Below, piece by piece: positions 1 to 5,994 of a stretch of DNA of 8,503 nt. Under the pieces are notes generated by a model. The model saw only the letters and a list, made by a program, of their open reading frames with translations. It made no database searches and had not been told where the DNA came from. The translations under genes and the position numbers were made by a program. Positions within the stretch are counted from its first letter, which is position 1, and the number at the start of each line of letters is the position of its first letter. Origin of the DNA: Calditrichia bacterium (GTDB taxonomy: Bacteria > Calditrichota > Calditrichia > RBG-13-44-9); contig JALXCH010000075.1 of assembly GCA_026991005.1 (NCBI GenBank), positions 1 through 8,503 of the forward strand. The letters are read 5' to 3'.

Positions 1-604
1 GAAGCGCTGCGTAGGTCCGGAGCTGTTCCAGATTGTATGTAATCACCACCACATAAGGTAGCGCCCCGGATTTCAGGACGTGCTGTAAAATTTCCTGTGG
101 GGTTACCCCCTTCTTCACATCGATTTCCAGAATAGCTCTGCCTACTGCCCAGCGCAGCACTTCCTCAAAAGTGGGGATGCGGAAATGGGTTAACCGCCCG
201 TTGGTATCTTTCAAACGTAATTCCTTCAACTCCGCCAGAGTAAAATCCGAAACCCTCCCCTTACCGGTGGTGGTGCGATCCAGAGTTTCGTCGTGCATCA
301 TCACCAGATGCCCATCCGCTGTTTTGCGCACATCGCATTCAATCAGGCAGGGAGCATATTCTAACGAATGCTGAAACGTTTCGATGGCATTCTCCGGATA
401 TCCGGGCATGGGACCACCGCGATGTGCTCCGACGAGCGGCTTTTTTCCCGGCGCATACTGCAAATACTCCTGTAATTCCTGCACACTGGAAAACTGCACC
501 GTATGGTATTCGGGACCACAACTAATTTGAACGGCCAGGAAAAAGATTAAAATTACAGCAACAATCCAACGAAAATACGGATTATTTTTCCCTGAAAAAC
601 GCAA
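1..604 (-). CDS. Glycerophosphodiester phosphodiesterase (GDPD family), membrane-anchored or exported, 3' end cut
   Basis: The first 201 codons of a GDPD-family phosphodiesterase are visible; the C-terminus lies outside the window. Enzymes of this family hydrolyse glycerophosphodiesters to glycerol 3-phosphate and an alcohol. Family motifs are all in place: HRGG at residues 61-64 (general-acid His61), PEN at 70-72, ECD at 89-91 (metal-binding Glu and Asp), MHDETLDRTT at 103-112 (second catalytic His104) and LEIDVK at 159-164. The start is a TTG at 602-604, chosen because AAAGGAGG lies about five bases upstream and no ATG in this frame precedes the HRGG motif. Residues 13-27 form a hydrophobic segment after a basic N-terminus, followed by Cys29 in VQISC. 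That could be a signal anchor or a poor lipobox (Gln at -3 is atypical), so I infer location at or outside the inner membrane. It is divergent from the 872-1999 gene. Confidence 0.93.
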   Translation of the reverse strand, partial: MRFSGKNNPYFRWIVAVILIFFLAVQISCGPEYHTVQFSSVQELQEYLQYAPGKKPLVGAHRGGPMPGYPENAIETFQHSLEYAPCLIECDVRKTADGHLVMMHDETLDRTTTGKGRVSDFTLAELKELRLKDTNGRLTHFRIPTFEEVLRWAVGRAILEIDVKKGVTPQEILQHVLKSGALPYVVVITYNLEQLRTYAAL

Positions 605-871
605 CGTTTCCTCCTTTCGCATTTTGAGTAATTACTCTATTTTTACCAATATAAAACCCTCTCCGCAAAATACCCAGTATTGTTTTGCGATTCTCTTCGG
701 GGATAAATTTAATGATTCTAAGAAACCTCCCATCGCACTCCCGCAAATCCGGAGAGCTAATTTCCATTCCTCTTGCTTCGAGGTATTTTTCCGCTGTATT
801 TTCTGCGGTTCTTTTGGAAGAGTTCCCCTGGAACACAAACAAACATGTACTATACTGGAAAGGAAAACCGG
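605..871. other. Divergent intergenic region between the GDPD gene and the DUF932-like gene
   Basis: This 267-base stretch must hold the promoters for both flanking genes. Several short reading frames cross it, but none has a ribosome binding site or a recognisable protein. It contains an imperfect inverted repeat (664-689) and a small GTTCC-CCT-GGAAC palindrome (822-834). TATACT at 851-856 could serve as a -10 box for the plus-strand gene, but the sequence 17 bases upstream matches a sigma70 -35 box poorly and transcription would then start inside the ribosome binding site. I do not call a promoter. Confidence 0.5.
664..689. repeat. Imperfect inverted repeat, possible operator
   Basis: CGCAAAATAC on the left is mirrored by GTATTGTTTTGCG on the right across three bases, with the right arm carrying extra bases relative to the left. 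The outer CGCAAAA/TTTTGCG arms (7 bp) are perfect and the inner AATAC/GTATT arms are also perfect. It sits 60 bases upstream of the GDPD start codon with no following T-tract in either direction, so it fits a protein-binding site better than a terminator. The role is inference from position only. Confidence 0.4.
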
Positions 872-874
872 ATG
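864..874 (+). promoter_or_regulatory. Start-deciding region: RBS to ATG of the DUF932-like gene
   Basis: The purine run GGAAAGG (858-864) ends seven bases before ATG 872. The upstream ATG at 845 is preceded by ACACAAACAAAC, which has no Shine-Dalgarno match, so 872 is preferred. Confidence 0.55.
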
Positions 875-1999
875 GAATATTGGCGACATGGCCGAACGGT
901 GGTAGCGCTGGGTGGAATTTTCAATACCGCAGAAAAGGCGCTGGAATTTACCGGTGAATTCGAACTGGACTCCCTGAACTGCCGTACCCGGGAGATGAGA
1001 TTTGCCGTGGATGAAGAAGGATTGCTACGGCTGGAAATCGGGGAGCAAAGCTACTTCCTCAGTTACACCGCACTACAGGATTTGTGCAAACTGCTTAAAG
1101 TGCCCGCCTCGTTCATTAATAAATTCCCTCCCAGCACCTTGATGCTGGAAAATTTAAACCGCAATCCCTACCTTCAGGAAGAGAATATTGCCGTGCGGTT
1201 GAACCTCTGGAAGTGGGAAGAGCATCCGGTGATTGCCGGGATCATGTTGCAGGAGATTCCCACCATTCCCATAAAGGACTACCTCCAGATGCAGGTGGAT
1301 TACGACATGTTTACCCGGAACGGTGTGGAAACGGACTCTATTGTGATTACCGGGGAAGAAGTGGTTGTGTATTTTCTATTAGAGGAAGAAATGTCCGATA
1401 GCGGCTTTCTGTTTCGTGCCGGTTATGCGCTGCACTTTTCGCCCACACGCGTGATGGATACGGTGGTGGTGCCCTTTTATCGCATGCAGGTAACCGCCCC
1501 CACCGGGGAACCATTTGATTTCGATTTCGAATCCGGGAAGAAAATCCGGGTAGCCCGGCGGAAGAAGAAAGATTTTCTGGAATTAACCAACCGTTTTGCC
1601 ACCAGCTACAACGGCGAAGATCTGGGTATCGATTTCAATAACACCTTACGCAAGGGACAGATGTGCCGGGAAATCTCCAGCCTGCGCTTTGGTCTGGTTA
1701 AAACCTTAAAATCCCGTGCCACCTCTATTTTTAATTACCACGGAATGCGTGCCGAACCGGGTCTGGTAACGGAGGAGATCATTCCCGAATATCGGCAATT
1801 TCTTTCTGCCAATCGGGAACGGCTTAAACAGATGGAAAATTACGAGGTCAACCGTTTACCGGTGGATTTCTACCTACCGCTTTATTTCAATCGAATCTTC
1901 ACCTTTCCACCTACGGCGGAGAATCCCTATTTCCTTCTGAAATCCCGGAAAACCACCGGCGCCCTGCTGGAGAAGCTGTTAGAGGAGGTGGGAGAGTAA
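872..1999 (+). CDS. Hypothetical protein, distantly DUF932-like
   Basis: A 375-residue soluble protein with no signal peptide or membrane segment. I recognise it only weakly. YTALQDLCKLLKVPASFINKFP (residues 65-86) followed by NLNRN (94-98) resembles the N-terminal pattern of DUF932 phage/plasmid proteins, where a short helix precedes 'lgiPasyl..lp....lN'. GYALHFSPTRVMDTVVVPFYR (184-204) resembles the later 'G..v.nSevG...l.v.pf.yR' stretch, although the usual Cys-x-Asn-Gly that follows is replaced by VTAPTGE. A basic patch VARRKKKDF lies at 227-235. DUF932 members have no established biochemical role. The reading frame stays open upstream to a TTG at 773 and an ATG at 845. I chose ATG 872 because GGAAAGG (858-864) lies seven bases before it and because sequence conservation of the DUF932 type begins only later. 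The gene stands alone, divergent from the GDPD gene and convergent with the TPR/ATPase unit. Confidence 0.75.
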   Translation: MEYWRHGRTVVALGGIFNTAEKALEFTGEFELDSLNCRTREMRFAVDEEGLLRLEIGEQSYFLSYTALQDLCKLLKVPASFINKFPPSTLMLENLNRNPYLQEENIAVRLNLWKWEEHPVIAGIMLQEIPTIPIKDYLQMQVDYDMFTRNGVETDSIVITGEEVVVYFLLEEEMSDSGFLFRAGYALHFSPTRVMDTVVVPFYRMQVTAPTGEPFDFDFESGKKIRVARRKKKDFLELTNRFATSYNGEDLGIDFNNTLRKGQMCREISSLRFGLVKTLKSRATSIFNYHGMRAEPGLVTEEIIPEYRQFLSANRERLKQMENYEVNRLPVDFYLPLYFNRIFTFPPTAENPYFLLKSRKTTGALLEKLLEEVGE

Positions 2000-2143
2000 A
2001 ATAGAAGTCGGATTGGTGTAGAAATAGCGCAAATTTTTAAAAAAATATCAGATTGCATTTTGATTTTTTATCGGAGAATATTTTTTGAGGGGATTTCTCT
2101 ACCGTACATTCTACAATAGAGGAAATTTCAGAGGGGTGGGGCT

Positions 2144-2241
2144 CCGAAATAATCTCGAATATTCCTTTTACAATAGAACTGCTCAGGATAGCAAGTTCTT
2201 GCCTTGAGAGGGTGAGAGCTTTCTTCGCTCCACTGAGTTTT
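2144..2241. repeat. Repeat copy 1 (diverged) of a 98-base unit
   Basis: It aligns without gaps to 2348-2445 at an offset of exactly 204 bases; my hand alignment gives about 72 identities in 98. The best block is the identical 19-mer GATAGCAAGTTCTTGCCTT at 2187-2205, which contains the palindrome GCAAG-TT-CTTGC. TTCGCTCCACTGAGTTT (2224-2240) matches the second copy closely. Weaker similarity continues to the left to about 2131 (GAGGGG against GAGGCG). This copy has lost the clean ATTGCTTCGCT and GAAGCAATC ends that the second copy keeps. Confidence 0.75.
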
Positions 2242-2347
2242 GCTGGTTAATCAAGGAGAACCTCCGAACAGCTCCCCGCGGGCAACCTTACAGAGAGTAC
2301 TTGAGTATAACAGAAGCCTCACTGCTGTCATTGCGAGGCGCGTAGCG

Positions 2348-2445
2348 CCGAAGCAATCTCTAACACTTCTTTTGTAATAAAACTGCCCGTGATAGCAAGT
2401 TCTTGCCTTTTGGAGACAGGGGATTGCTTCGCTACACTGTGTTTC
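2348..2445. repeat. Repeat copy 2, flanked by GAAGCAATC / GGATTGCTTCGC inverted ends
   Basis: The second copy of the repeat at 2144-2241. Its left end is part of ATTGCGAGGCGCGTAGCGCC (2330-2349) followed by GAAGCAATCTC (2350-2360). Its right side carries GGATTGCTTCGCTAC (2421-2435). GAAGCAATC and GATTGCTTC are inverted copies about 65 bases apart, so the unit has a REP-pair or MITE-like layout. Sequences of the type 'CATTGCGAGG..CGAAGC..GAAGCAATC' are known to me as dispersed repeats in many unrelated bacterial genomes. The identical core 19-mer is at 2391-2409. Confidence 0.7.
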
Positions 2446-2616
2446 GTTCTCTCACAGGGCTCTATGAGCGACTACGAGTAACTGCGAGCGGACGAGTGAA
2501 AGGGTAGCGATGTTCCGCTTCCAAATTCTGGAATATCCATCTTTGCAAAATATATAGCCAAAATAGTGATATAAAAGTAACTCCAATCCATATACAGAAT
2601 ATTCGAAAAAATTGAA

Positions 2617-4365
2617 TTACTTTTTATTTAAATCAAGCACAGCCTTAACTTCATTGACTAATTCTTTGTCTAAATCTACTCCAGCTTCTTTTGCTGATTC
2701 CAGATAATTTTGTAAGGCAAAATCCAGCAACTGTGGAAAAGCATCGGGTAATTTTCTGGCAAATGGTAGTAAAATTTGTAATGCTTCTTTAAACGAAGTG
2801 TGAGCATCCCTGGCTTTCCCCAATTTAAGCAATATCTTTCCTTGAACTATCAGAGTGCGTGCTAACTCAGAATTAAAAGCCTGGGAATTTTGAGAGGCCA
2901 ATTTTCTGTAAATTTCCACCGCTTCCTGAGCATATTGTAAGGAATCCTTGCGACGTCCCACTGTACTGAGGTAACTTGCTAAATTATTCAGGCTTAATGC
3001 CAGGTATGGAAGAAAACCGCTGGGATTTTTCTCAGACAATTTTCTATAAATATCTACAACTTCTTGCGCAATCTGGATAGATTCCTGGTATCGTCCCAAT
3101 TCACTAAGACGATTGGTTAAATTATTTAAACTACTGGCAAGGTGAGGTAAAAATAATTCTGGATTTTGAACGGCAAGTTTTCTGCGGATTTCCACCGCTT
3201 CCTGAGCAGAAGCCAGCGCCTCTTGCTGTTTCCCCAATTTACTGAGAATAATGGCTAAATTATTCAGATTACTGGCTAATTCAGGTAAAAAAATTTCTGG
3301 ATTCCGGGAAACTAATTTTCTGTGGATATCCACCGCTTCTTGAGCAAGTGGTAGTGCCTCCTGCAGCTGGCCTAAAATATTTAGAATATTAGCTAAATTA
3401 TTTAAACTTTTCGCCAGTGCCGAAAGAAAATTCTCCGGATCTTCCCGGACTAATTTCCGGAAAATTTGAGAGGCTTCTTGCGCAGCATCCCTGGCCTCGC
3501 CGTATTCTCCAATCTCACTTAAATACAGAGACAAATCTATTAAACTTTTTCCCAAGAATGACCAGAACCCCTCCAGTTTTTTTTCTACTAAACGCCTATA
3601 GGATTCTATGCTTATCCGTAAATATTTAATTGCTTCTTTATTCTTTCCTAGTTGATGATAAATAACGCCAATCTCTCTGACAAGAGATGCCAGGCGAGCC
3701 AAAGAAGGAGAATGTTCCGATAATTCCGTTTTAAAACTTTTCTCAAATAAAATGGCTCTCTTTCTAAGTTCACTTTCAGAAACTCCAGAAATGGCATCTC
3801 TAAAAAGTAAATCTATGTCTTTTGTTTCAGGCAGCAACCATTCATATTCCCTTTCGGGAATATATTCCAGATAAAAAATTCCACTTCGACCAGAAAATAA
3901 ATCTGCAGCATATCTGGTAAATTGCAGCAAATTACTATTGTTTAACCAGAAAACAATCGGTACCCCCATTTTCGCTAAAGATTCACGCTGAAAATTCAAT
4001 TGTTGCAAAATTTCTCTGGTCTTTGCCGCTTTCTCAGGAAAGATATCAACATCAGATAACTCAAATCCTTTAATATCAAAAAAAATAACGTAATTATTGG
4101 AAACAGCTAATTTAATTTCGGAATAATTTCTTAACTGAGTCTGGAAATCAGAAGTCTGGGGTGTTAGCTCTATTTGAATTACCGACTGACCATTTTGGTA
4201 AAGATAATCTTTTAATGAATTCATCCATTTTTCCCGCCATTCCCCTTCGGGGCAGATGACAAAAAATAAAGAAGACCCCCTGGCTAAACAAAGTGCATTT
4301 TTCAATAACGAATAATCTTCTGAGTCTAATAAAAAAGTAACATCTTTTTTTTGAAGCTTTTCCAC
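2617..4365 (-). CDS. Partner protein: P-loop-less NTPase-like domain plus seven 46-residue TPR units
   Basis: A 582-residue cytosolic protein, no signal peptide. Residues 1-190 look like a RecA/STAND-type fold without a Walker A. The strand SLFFVICPEGEW (32-43) occupies the place where GxxGxGKT would be, NYVIFFDIKGFE (91-102) resembles a Walker B strand, and LNFQRESLAKMGVPIVFWLN (123-142) then DLFSGRSGIFYLE (155-167) match, from memory, a segment common in bacterial TPR and STAND-associated proteins ('LN.qRe.l....pvvfWl...dfws.rs.vf.f'). From residue 221 there are seven units of exactly 46 residues (starting 221, 267, 313, 359, 405, 451, 497) with the pattern FLp.LA.sLNNLa..Ls.lG..qeAl..AqEAVeIyRKL...NPe. 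This is the long-helix, kinesin-light-chain-like TPR type and suggests peptide or protein binding. It ends in a helical tail. The start is GTG (4363-4365), one base after the ATPase stop, with AAAGGA about eight bases upstream. I infer a complex with, or regulation by, the ATPase; function is unknown. Confidence 0.88.
   Translation of the reverse strand: MEKLQKKDVTFLLDSEDYSLLKNALCLARGSSLFFVICPEGEWREKWMNSLKDYLYQNGQSVIQIELTPQTSDFQTQLRNYSEIKLAVSNNYVIFFDIKGFELSDVDIFPEKAAKTREILQQLNFQRESLAKMGVPIVFWLNNSNLLQFTRYAADLFSGRSGIFYLEYIPEREYEWLLPETKDIDLLFRDAISGVSESELRKRAILFEKSFKTELSEHSPSLARLASLVREIGVIYHQLGKNKEAIKYLRISIESYRRLVEKKLEGFWSFLGKSLIDLSLYLSEIGEYGEARDAAQEASQIFRKLVREDPENFLSALAKSLNNLANILNILGQLQEALPLAQEAVDIHRKLVSRNPEIFLPELASNLNNLAIILSKLGKQQEALASAQEAVEIRRKLAVQNPELFLPHLASSLNNLTNRLSELGRYQESIQIAQEVVDIYRKLSEKNPSGFLPYLALSLNNLASYLSTVGRRKDSLQYAQEAVEIYRKLASQNSQAFNSELARTLIVQGKILLKLGKARDAHTSFKEALQILLPFARKLPDAFPQLLDFALQNYLESAKEAGVDLDKELVNEVKAVLDLNKK
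2740..3705 (-). repeat. Seven-unit, 138-base tandem TPR-coding array
   Basis: Residues 221-542 of the TPR protein are built of seven consecutive 46-residue units, so the DNA has a 138-base period without any indel. The similarity is visible in the DNA as well: plus-strand segments such as TTTCCACCGCTTCCTGAGC and close variants recur near 2915, 3191 and 3330. Units 3 to 6 (residues 313-496) are the most alike; the first and last units are the most diverged, which is the usual pattern of internal duplication. Confidence 0.85.
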
Positions 4366-4375
4366 ACTAAATATC
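4363..4375 (-). promoter_or_regulatory. Stop/start junction (TAG-T-GTG) of the ATPase-TPR unit
   Basis: Read on the minus strand, the ATPase TAG (4367-4369) is followed by one base and then GTG (4363-4365), the start of the TPR protein, with AAAGGA inside the last ATPase codons. This spacing allows terminating ribosomes to restart and implies that the two products are made in linked amounts. Confidence 0.75.
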
Positions 4376-5611
4376 CTTTAAAAGTGGTTTTACAATAGGA
4401 TGCACCGCCCACCATACACCACTGCCGTTATATTCCAGTACACTTAAGTTGTGTAATAATTCCCGATAAATTGGTTTATTTTCAATTTCATTAGTCCGGT
4501 CCACTTTTTTCAATTCCTGTAATTGCTCATAATTCAGTATTCTTCTGTACGTATTTCTCACCTGTTGGGCCGCATAATCAATATCTGAGTTTTCAACTTT
4601 CTCTTTACCATTTTCAATAGCATGTAAAACACTTACTCGAGCCAGGGAAATAAATTCTCTAAACAACCCTCCAGAAAGCTTTGCTAATTGATAAACACTA
4701 TCTTCATGGAATAATGATAAATTAACCCTCTTTTTCAGGGCATTTTTTAAAGTGTTTATTCCTTCCTGACAGGGAGATTTGTCTTTATTTACAATTTTTA
4801 TGTTAGGAAGAGTAAATTCACGATGAAAAGAATGTCGTACTTGCTCAAAATCATTGGTAAAATATAAAGGCAGTAGTACCGTATAGACAATACGGCAATG
4901 AGGTTCCAACAGAGCATTTGCCCCATGAAGGAACATATTTTTTACCTGTTCAAGGTCAAACATCTTATCTAATCCATCCACAATGATTAAAATACGTTTA
5001 TTCAGTTTTTCAGAAAGGTCATCTATAAGCTGATTAAGTCTTTCCAATAAATCAGCCATATTTGCCTGCACACGGGTGCGAATAATTTTACGATGCGCGG
5101 GATTAGTTTCAATTTCTTTTGAAAAAGAAATAAGTTTTAAATCAATGTTGAAGCTTTTCGTTCTCTTTTTCTGGGGAATTTTTTCCAATTCACTGATAAT
5201 TTCAAAATACCAATTTTGCAATTGCTCCAATTTTTTATCATTTAATTGAACACCCACCTTTTGCGCCTGTTCAAAAACACTCAATCCCATGATGACCAGC
5301 AAATCCGTAAAATCTACGTCACCCAGATTAAGTTGTGATTCCACTTTCATCCGAATCACCAGATGAGAGCTTTCTAACTCTTTTTCCAGATGAGCTAATT
5401 CTGTTGTTTTGCCACTCCCCCGGTATCCGGTGAATAAAGTTTTATCGTGAGTAGAATCATCTAAATTTAGTTCGGTAATTAATGGTTGAATACTGGCATG
5501 TTTCGGTCGGGGCACATAGAATGCCTCCAATAATTCTCCTTCCAATGGAAGCAAAGGATCCAGCACCCGGTAGGCCTGTTCTAAACTTTGTGCCTGTTGT
5601 AATAAAACCAT
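4367..5611 (-). CDS. P-loop ATPase, STAND/KAP-like, first gene of a two-gene unit
   Basis: A 414-residue cytosolic protein. Walker A is GYRGSGKTT (62-70, Lys68, Thr69) and Walker B is ILIIVDGLDKM (207-217, Asp212, Asp215). IVYTVLLPLYF (241-251) is in the position of a sensor 1 strand. KLSGGLFREFISLAR (311-325) resembles the 'sGG..R.l..l.r' helix that follows the core in STAND/KAP-type ATPases. The C-terminus, VLEYNGSGVWWAVHPIV (391-407), matches a conserved ending I associate with this uncharacterised group of bacterial ATPases and may form a small winged-helix-like lid. The N-terminal FYVPRPKH (31-38) precedes the core. There is no nuclease, TIR, protease or membrane domain. ATG 5609-5611 is preceded by GGGAG at six bases. 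The next gene starts one base after its TAG, implying co-transcription and coupled translation. A STAND-like switch partnered with a TPR protein is inference. G+C is far below that of acnA. Confidence 0.9.
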   Translation of the reverse strand: MVLLQQAQSLEQAYRVLDPLLPLEGELLEAFYVPRPKHASIQPLITELNLDDSTHDKTLFTGYRGSGKTTELAHLEKELESSHLVIRMKVESQLNLGDVDFTDLLVIMGLSVFEQAQKVGVQLNDKKLEQLQNWYFEIISELEKIPQKKRTKSFNIDLKLISFSKEIETNPAHRKIIRTRVQANMADLLERLNQLIDDLSEKLNKRILIIVDGLDKMFDLEQVKNMFLHGANALLEPHCRIVYTVLLPLYFTNDFEQVRHSFHREFTLPNIKIVNKDKSPCQEGINTLKNALKKRVNLSLFHEDSVYQLAKLSGGLFREFISLARVSVLHAIENGKEKVENSDIDYAAQQVRNTYRRILNYEQLQELKKVDRTNEIENKPIYRELLHNLSVLEYNGSGVWWAVHPIVKPLLKDI

Positions 5612-5695
5612 ATTTTGCTCCCGCTAATTTTTTTACAAATTAATTCATTTTTGAAGTAAAATAAATCTATTTTTTGTTCCCAGGAATTTCATTTG

Positions 5696-5714
5696 AATTA
5701 CAAATATTGTAATT
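5696..5714. promoter_or_regulatory. Perfect 8-bp-arm palindrome, candidate operator
   Basis: AATTACAA-ATA-TTGTAATT is a perfect inverted repeat with a three-base centre, lying about 85 bases upstream of the ATPase ATG and 281 bases upstream of acnA. The size and symmetry fit a binding site for a homodimeric repressor or activator. There is no T-tract and the stem has only two G-C pairs, so a terminator is unlikely. AT-rich sequence raises the chance of accidental palindromes, which limits confidence. Confidence 0.4.
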
Positions 5715-5773
5715 TATTCCGCTACCTTCTGTTCAAATGTAAATCCGAAGTGAAGAAATTACTCCTGAAATTA

Positions 5774-5789
5774 GCACATAGTTTTGTGC
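5774..5789. repeat. Inverted repeat GCACA-TAGTTT-TGTGC
   Basis: Five-base arms flank a six-base spacer, and the flanks continue the symmetry imperfectly (AATTA on the left against AATT on the right, one base of indel). It lies in the divergent intergenic region and could be a second regulator site for either the ATPase unit or acnA. Position and symmetry are the only support. Confidence 0.3.
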
Positions 5790-5979
5790 AATTGAAATTT
5801 TCTAATTTTAATTAAATAGCACACTCTCCTTTGCAGGATTCTGCAGAAAATTGGAAGCATGGCATTTTCTAGAACAATCGCAGTAAATAACCCAAACTAC
5901 ACTCCATTACCATCTTGAAAAACCACTTTTTTTAAATATCGGATTTTTTTAAATTTGGCAACGGATTTAGCCAAACTGA

Positions 5980-5990
5980 GAGAAAGGAGA
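5980..5990 (+). promoter_or_regulatory. Strong ribosome binding site of acnA
   Basis: GAGAAAGGAGA lies immediately upstream of AATC-ATG. It fixes the acnA start at 5995 and predicts efficient translation, as expected for a central-metabolism enzyme. Confidence 0.8.
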
Positions 5991-5994
5991 AATC

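Larger units (their letters stand above)
2000..2616. other. Convergent intergenic region with REP/MITE-like repeats, no gene seen
   Basis: No credible coding region, tRNA or rRNA is visible in these 617 bases. The first 100 bases are AT-rich and contain a weak AT-only stem with a T-run (about 2038-2069) that might terminate the DUF932-like gene. The middle (2131-2445) holds two diverged copies of one repeat. After it, AGCGGA (2487-2492) and TCCGCT (2514-2519) could pair across 21 bases. The last 80 bases before the TPR gene stop are AT-rich and contain no clear GC stem with a U-tract for the minus-strand operon. Confidence 0.6.
5612..5994. other. AT-rich divergent intergenic region between the ATPase gene and acnA
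   Basis: These 383 bases contain no credible coding region or RNA gene. They must hold promoters for the ATPase unit (minus) and acnA (plus). Visible elements are a perfect palindrome at 5696-5714, a near-palindrome around 5770-5793 (GCACA/TGTGC arms), a small TGCAG-GATT-CTGCA stem at 5832-5845, and an exact 11-mer TTTTTTTAAAT occurring at 5927-5937 and again at 5944-5954 (17-base step). TTGAAA at 5915-5920 is a possible -35 box for acnA, but the best -10 at 16-base spacing (TATCGG) is poor, so I do not call a promoter. Confidence 0.55.

Noticed and set aside
1..604. Gene neighbourhood suggesting that the GDPD gene belongs to the ATPase-TPR system
   Set aside because: It is divergent from the intervening gene, has complete housekeeping GDPD motifs and G+C content like the flanks, and nothing links it to the AT-rich unit.
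773..871. N-terminal extension of the DUF932-like gene from TTG 773 or ATG 845
   Set aside because: Neither start has a Shine-Dalgarno match, and the extension MLRGIFPLYFLRFFWK reads like translated intergenic sequence. ATG 872 has GGAAAGG at good spacing.
582..957. Several overlapping short open frames on both strands between the GDPD and DUF932-like genes
   Set aside because: They overlap each other and the start of the real gene, lack ribosome binding sites, and their sequences are low in any family-like pattern.
2187..2205. GCAAG-TT-CTTGC palindrome as a terminator or CRISPR repeat
   Set aside because: The stem is five base pairs with a two-base centre and no T-tract, and only two copies exist, 204 bases apart with no equal-length unique spacers in series. 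It belongs to the dispersed-type repeat.
2320..2460. tRNA or small structured RNA in the repeat region
   Set aside because: The GAGGCGCGTAGCGCC stem looks structured, but there is no acceptor/anticodon/T-arm arrangement and the segment is explained by the inverted ends of the repeat.
2590..2616. Rho-independent terminator after the TPR gene
   Set aside because: Only the palindrome GAATATTC and an A/T run are present; there is no GC-containing stem followed by a U-tract on the minus strand.
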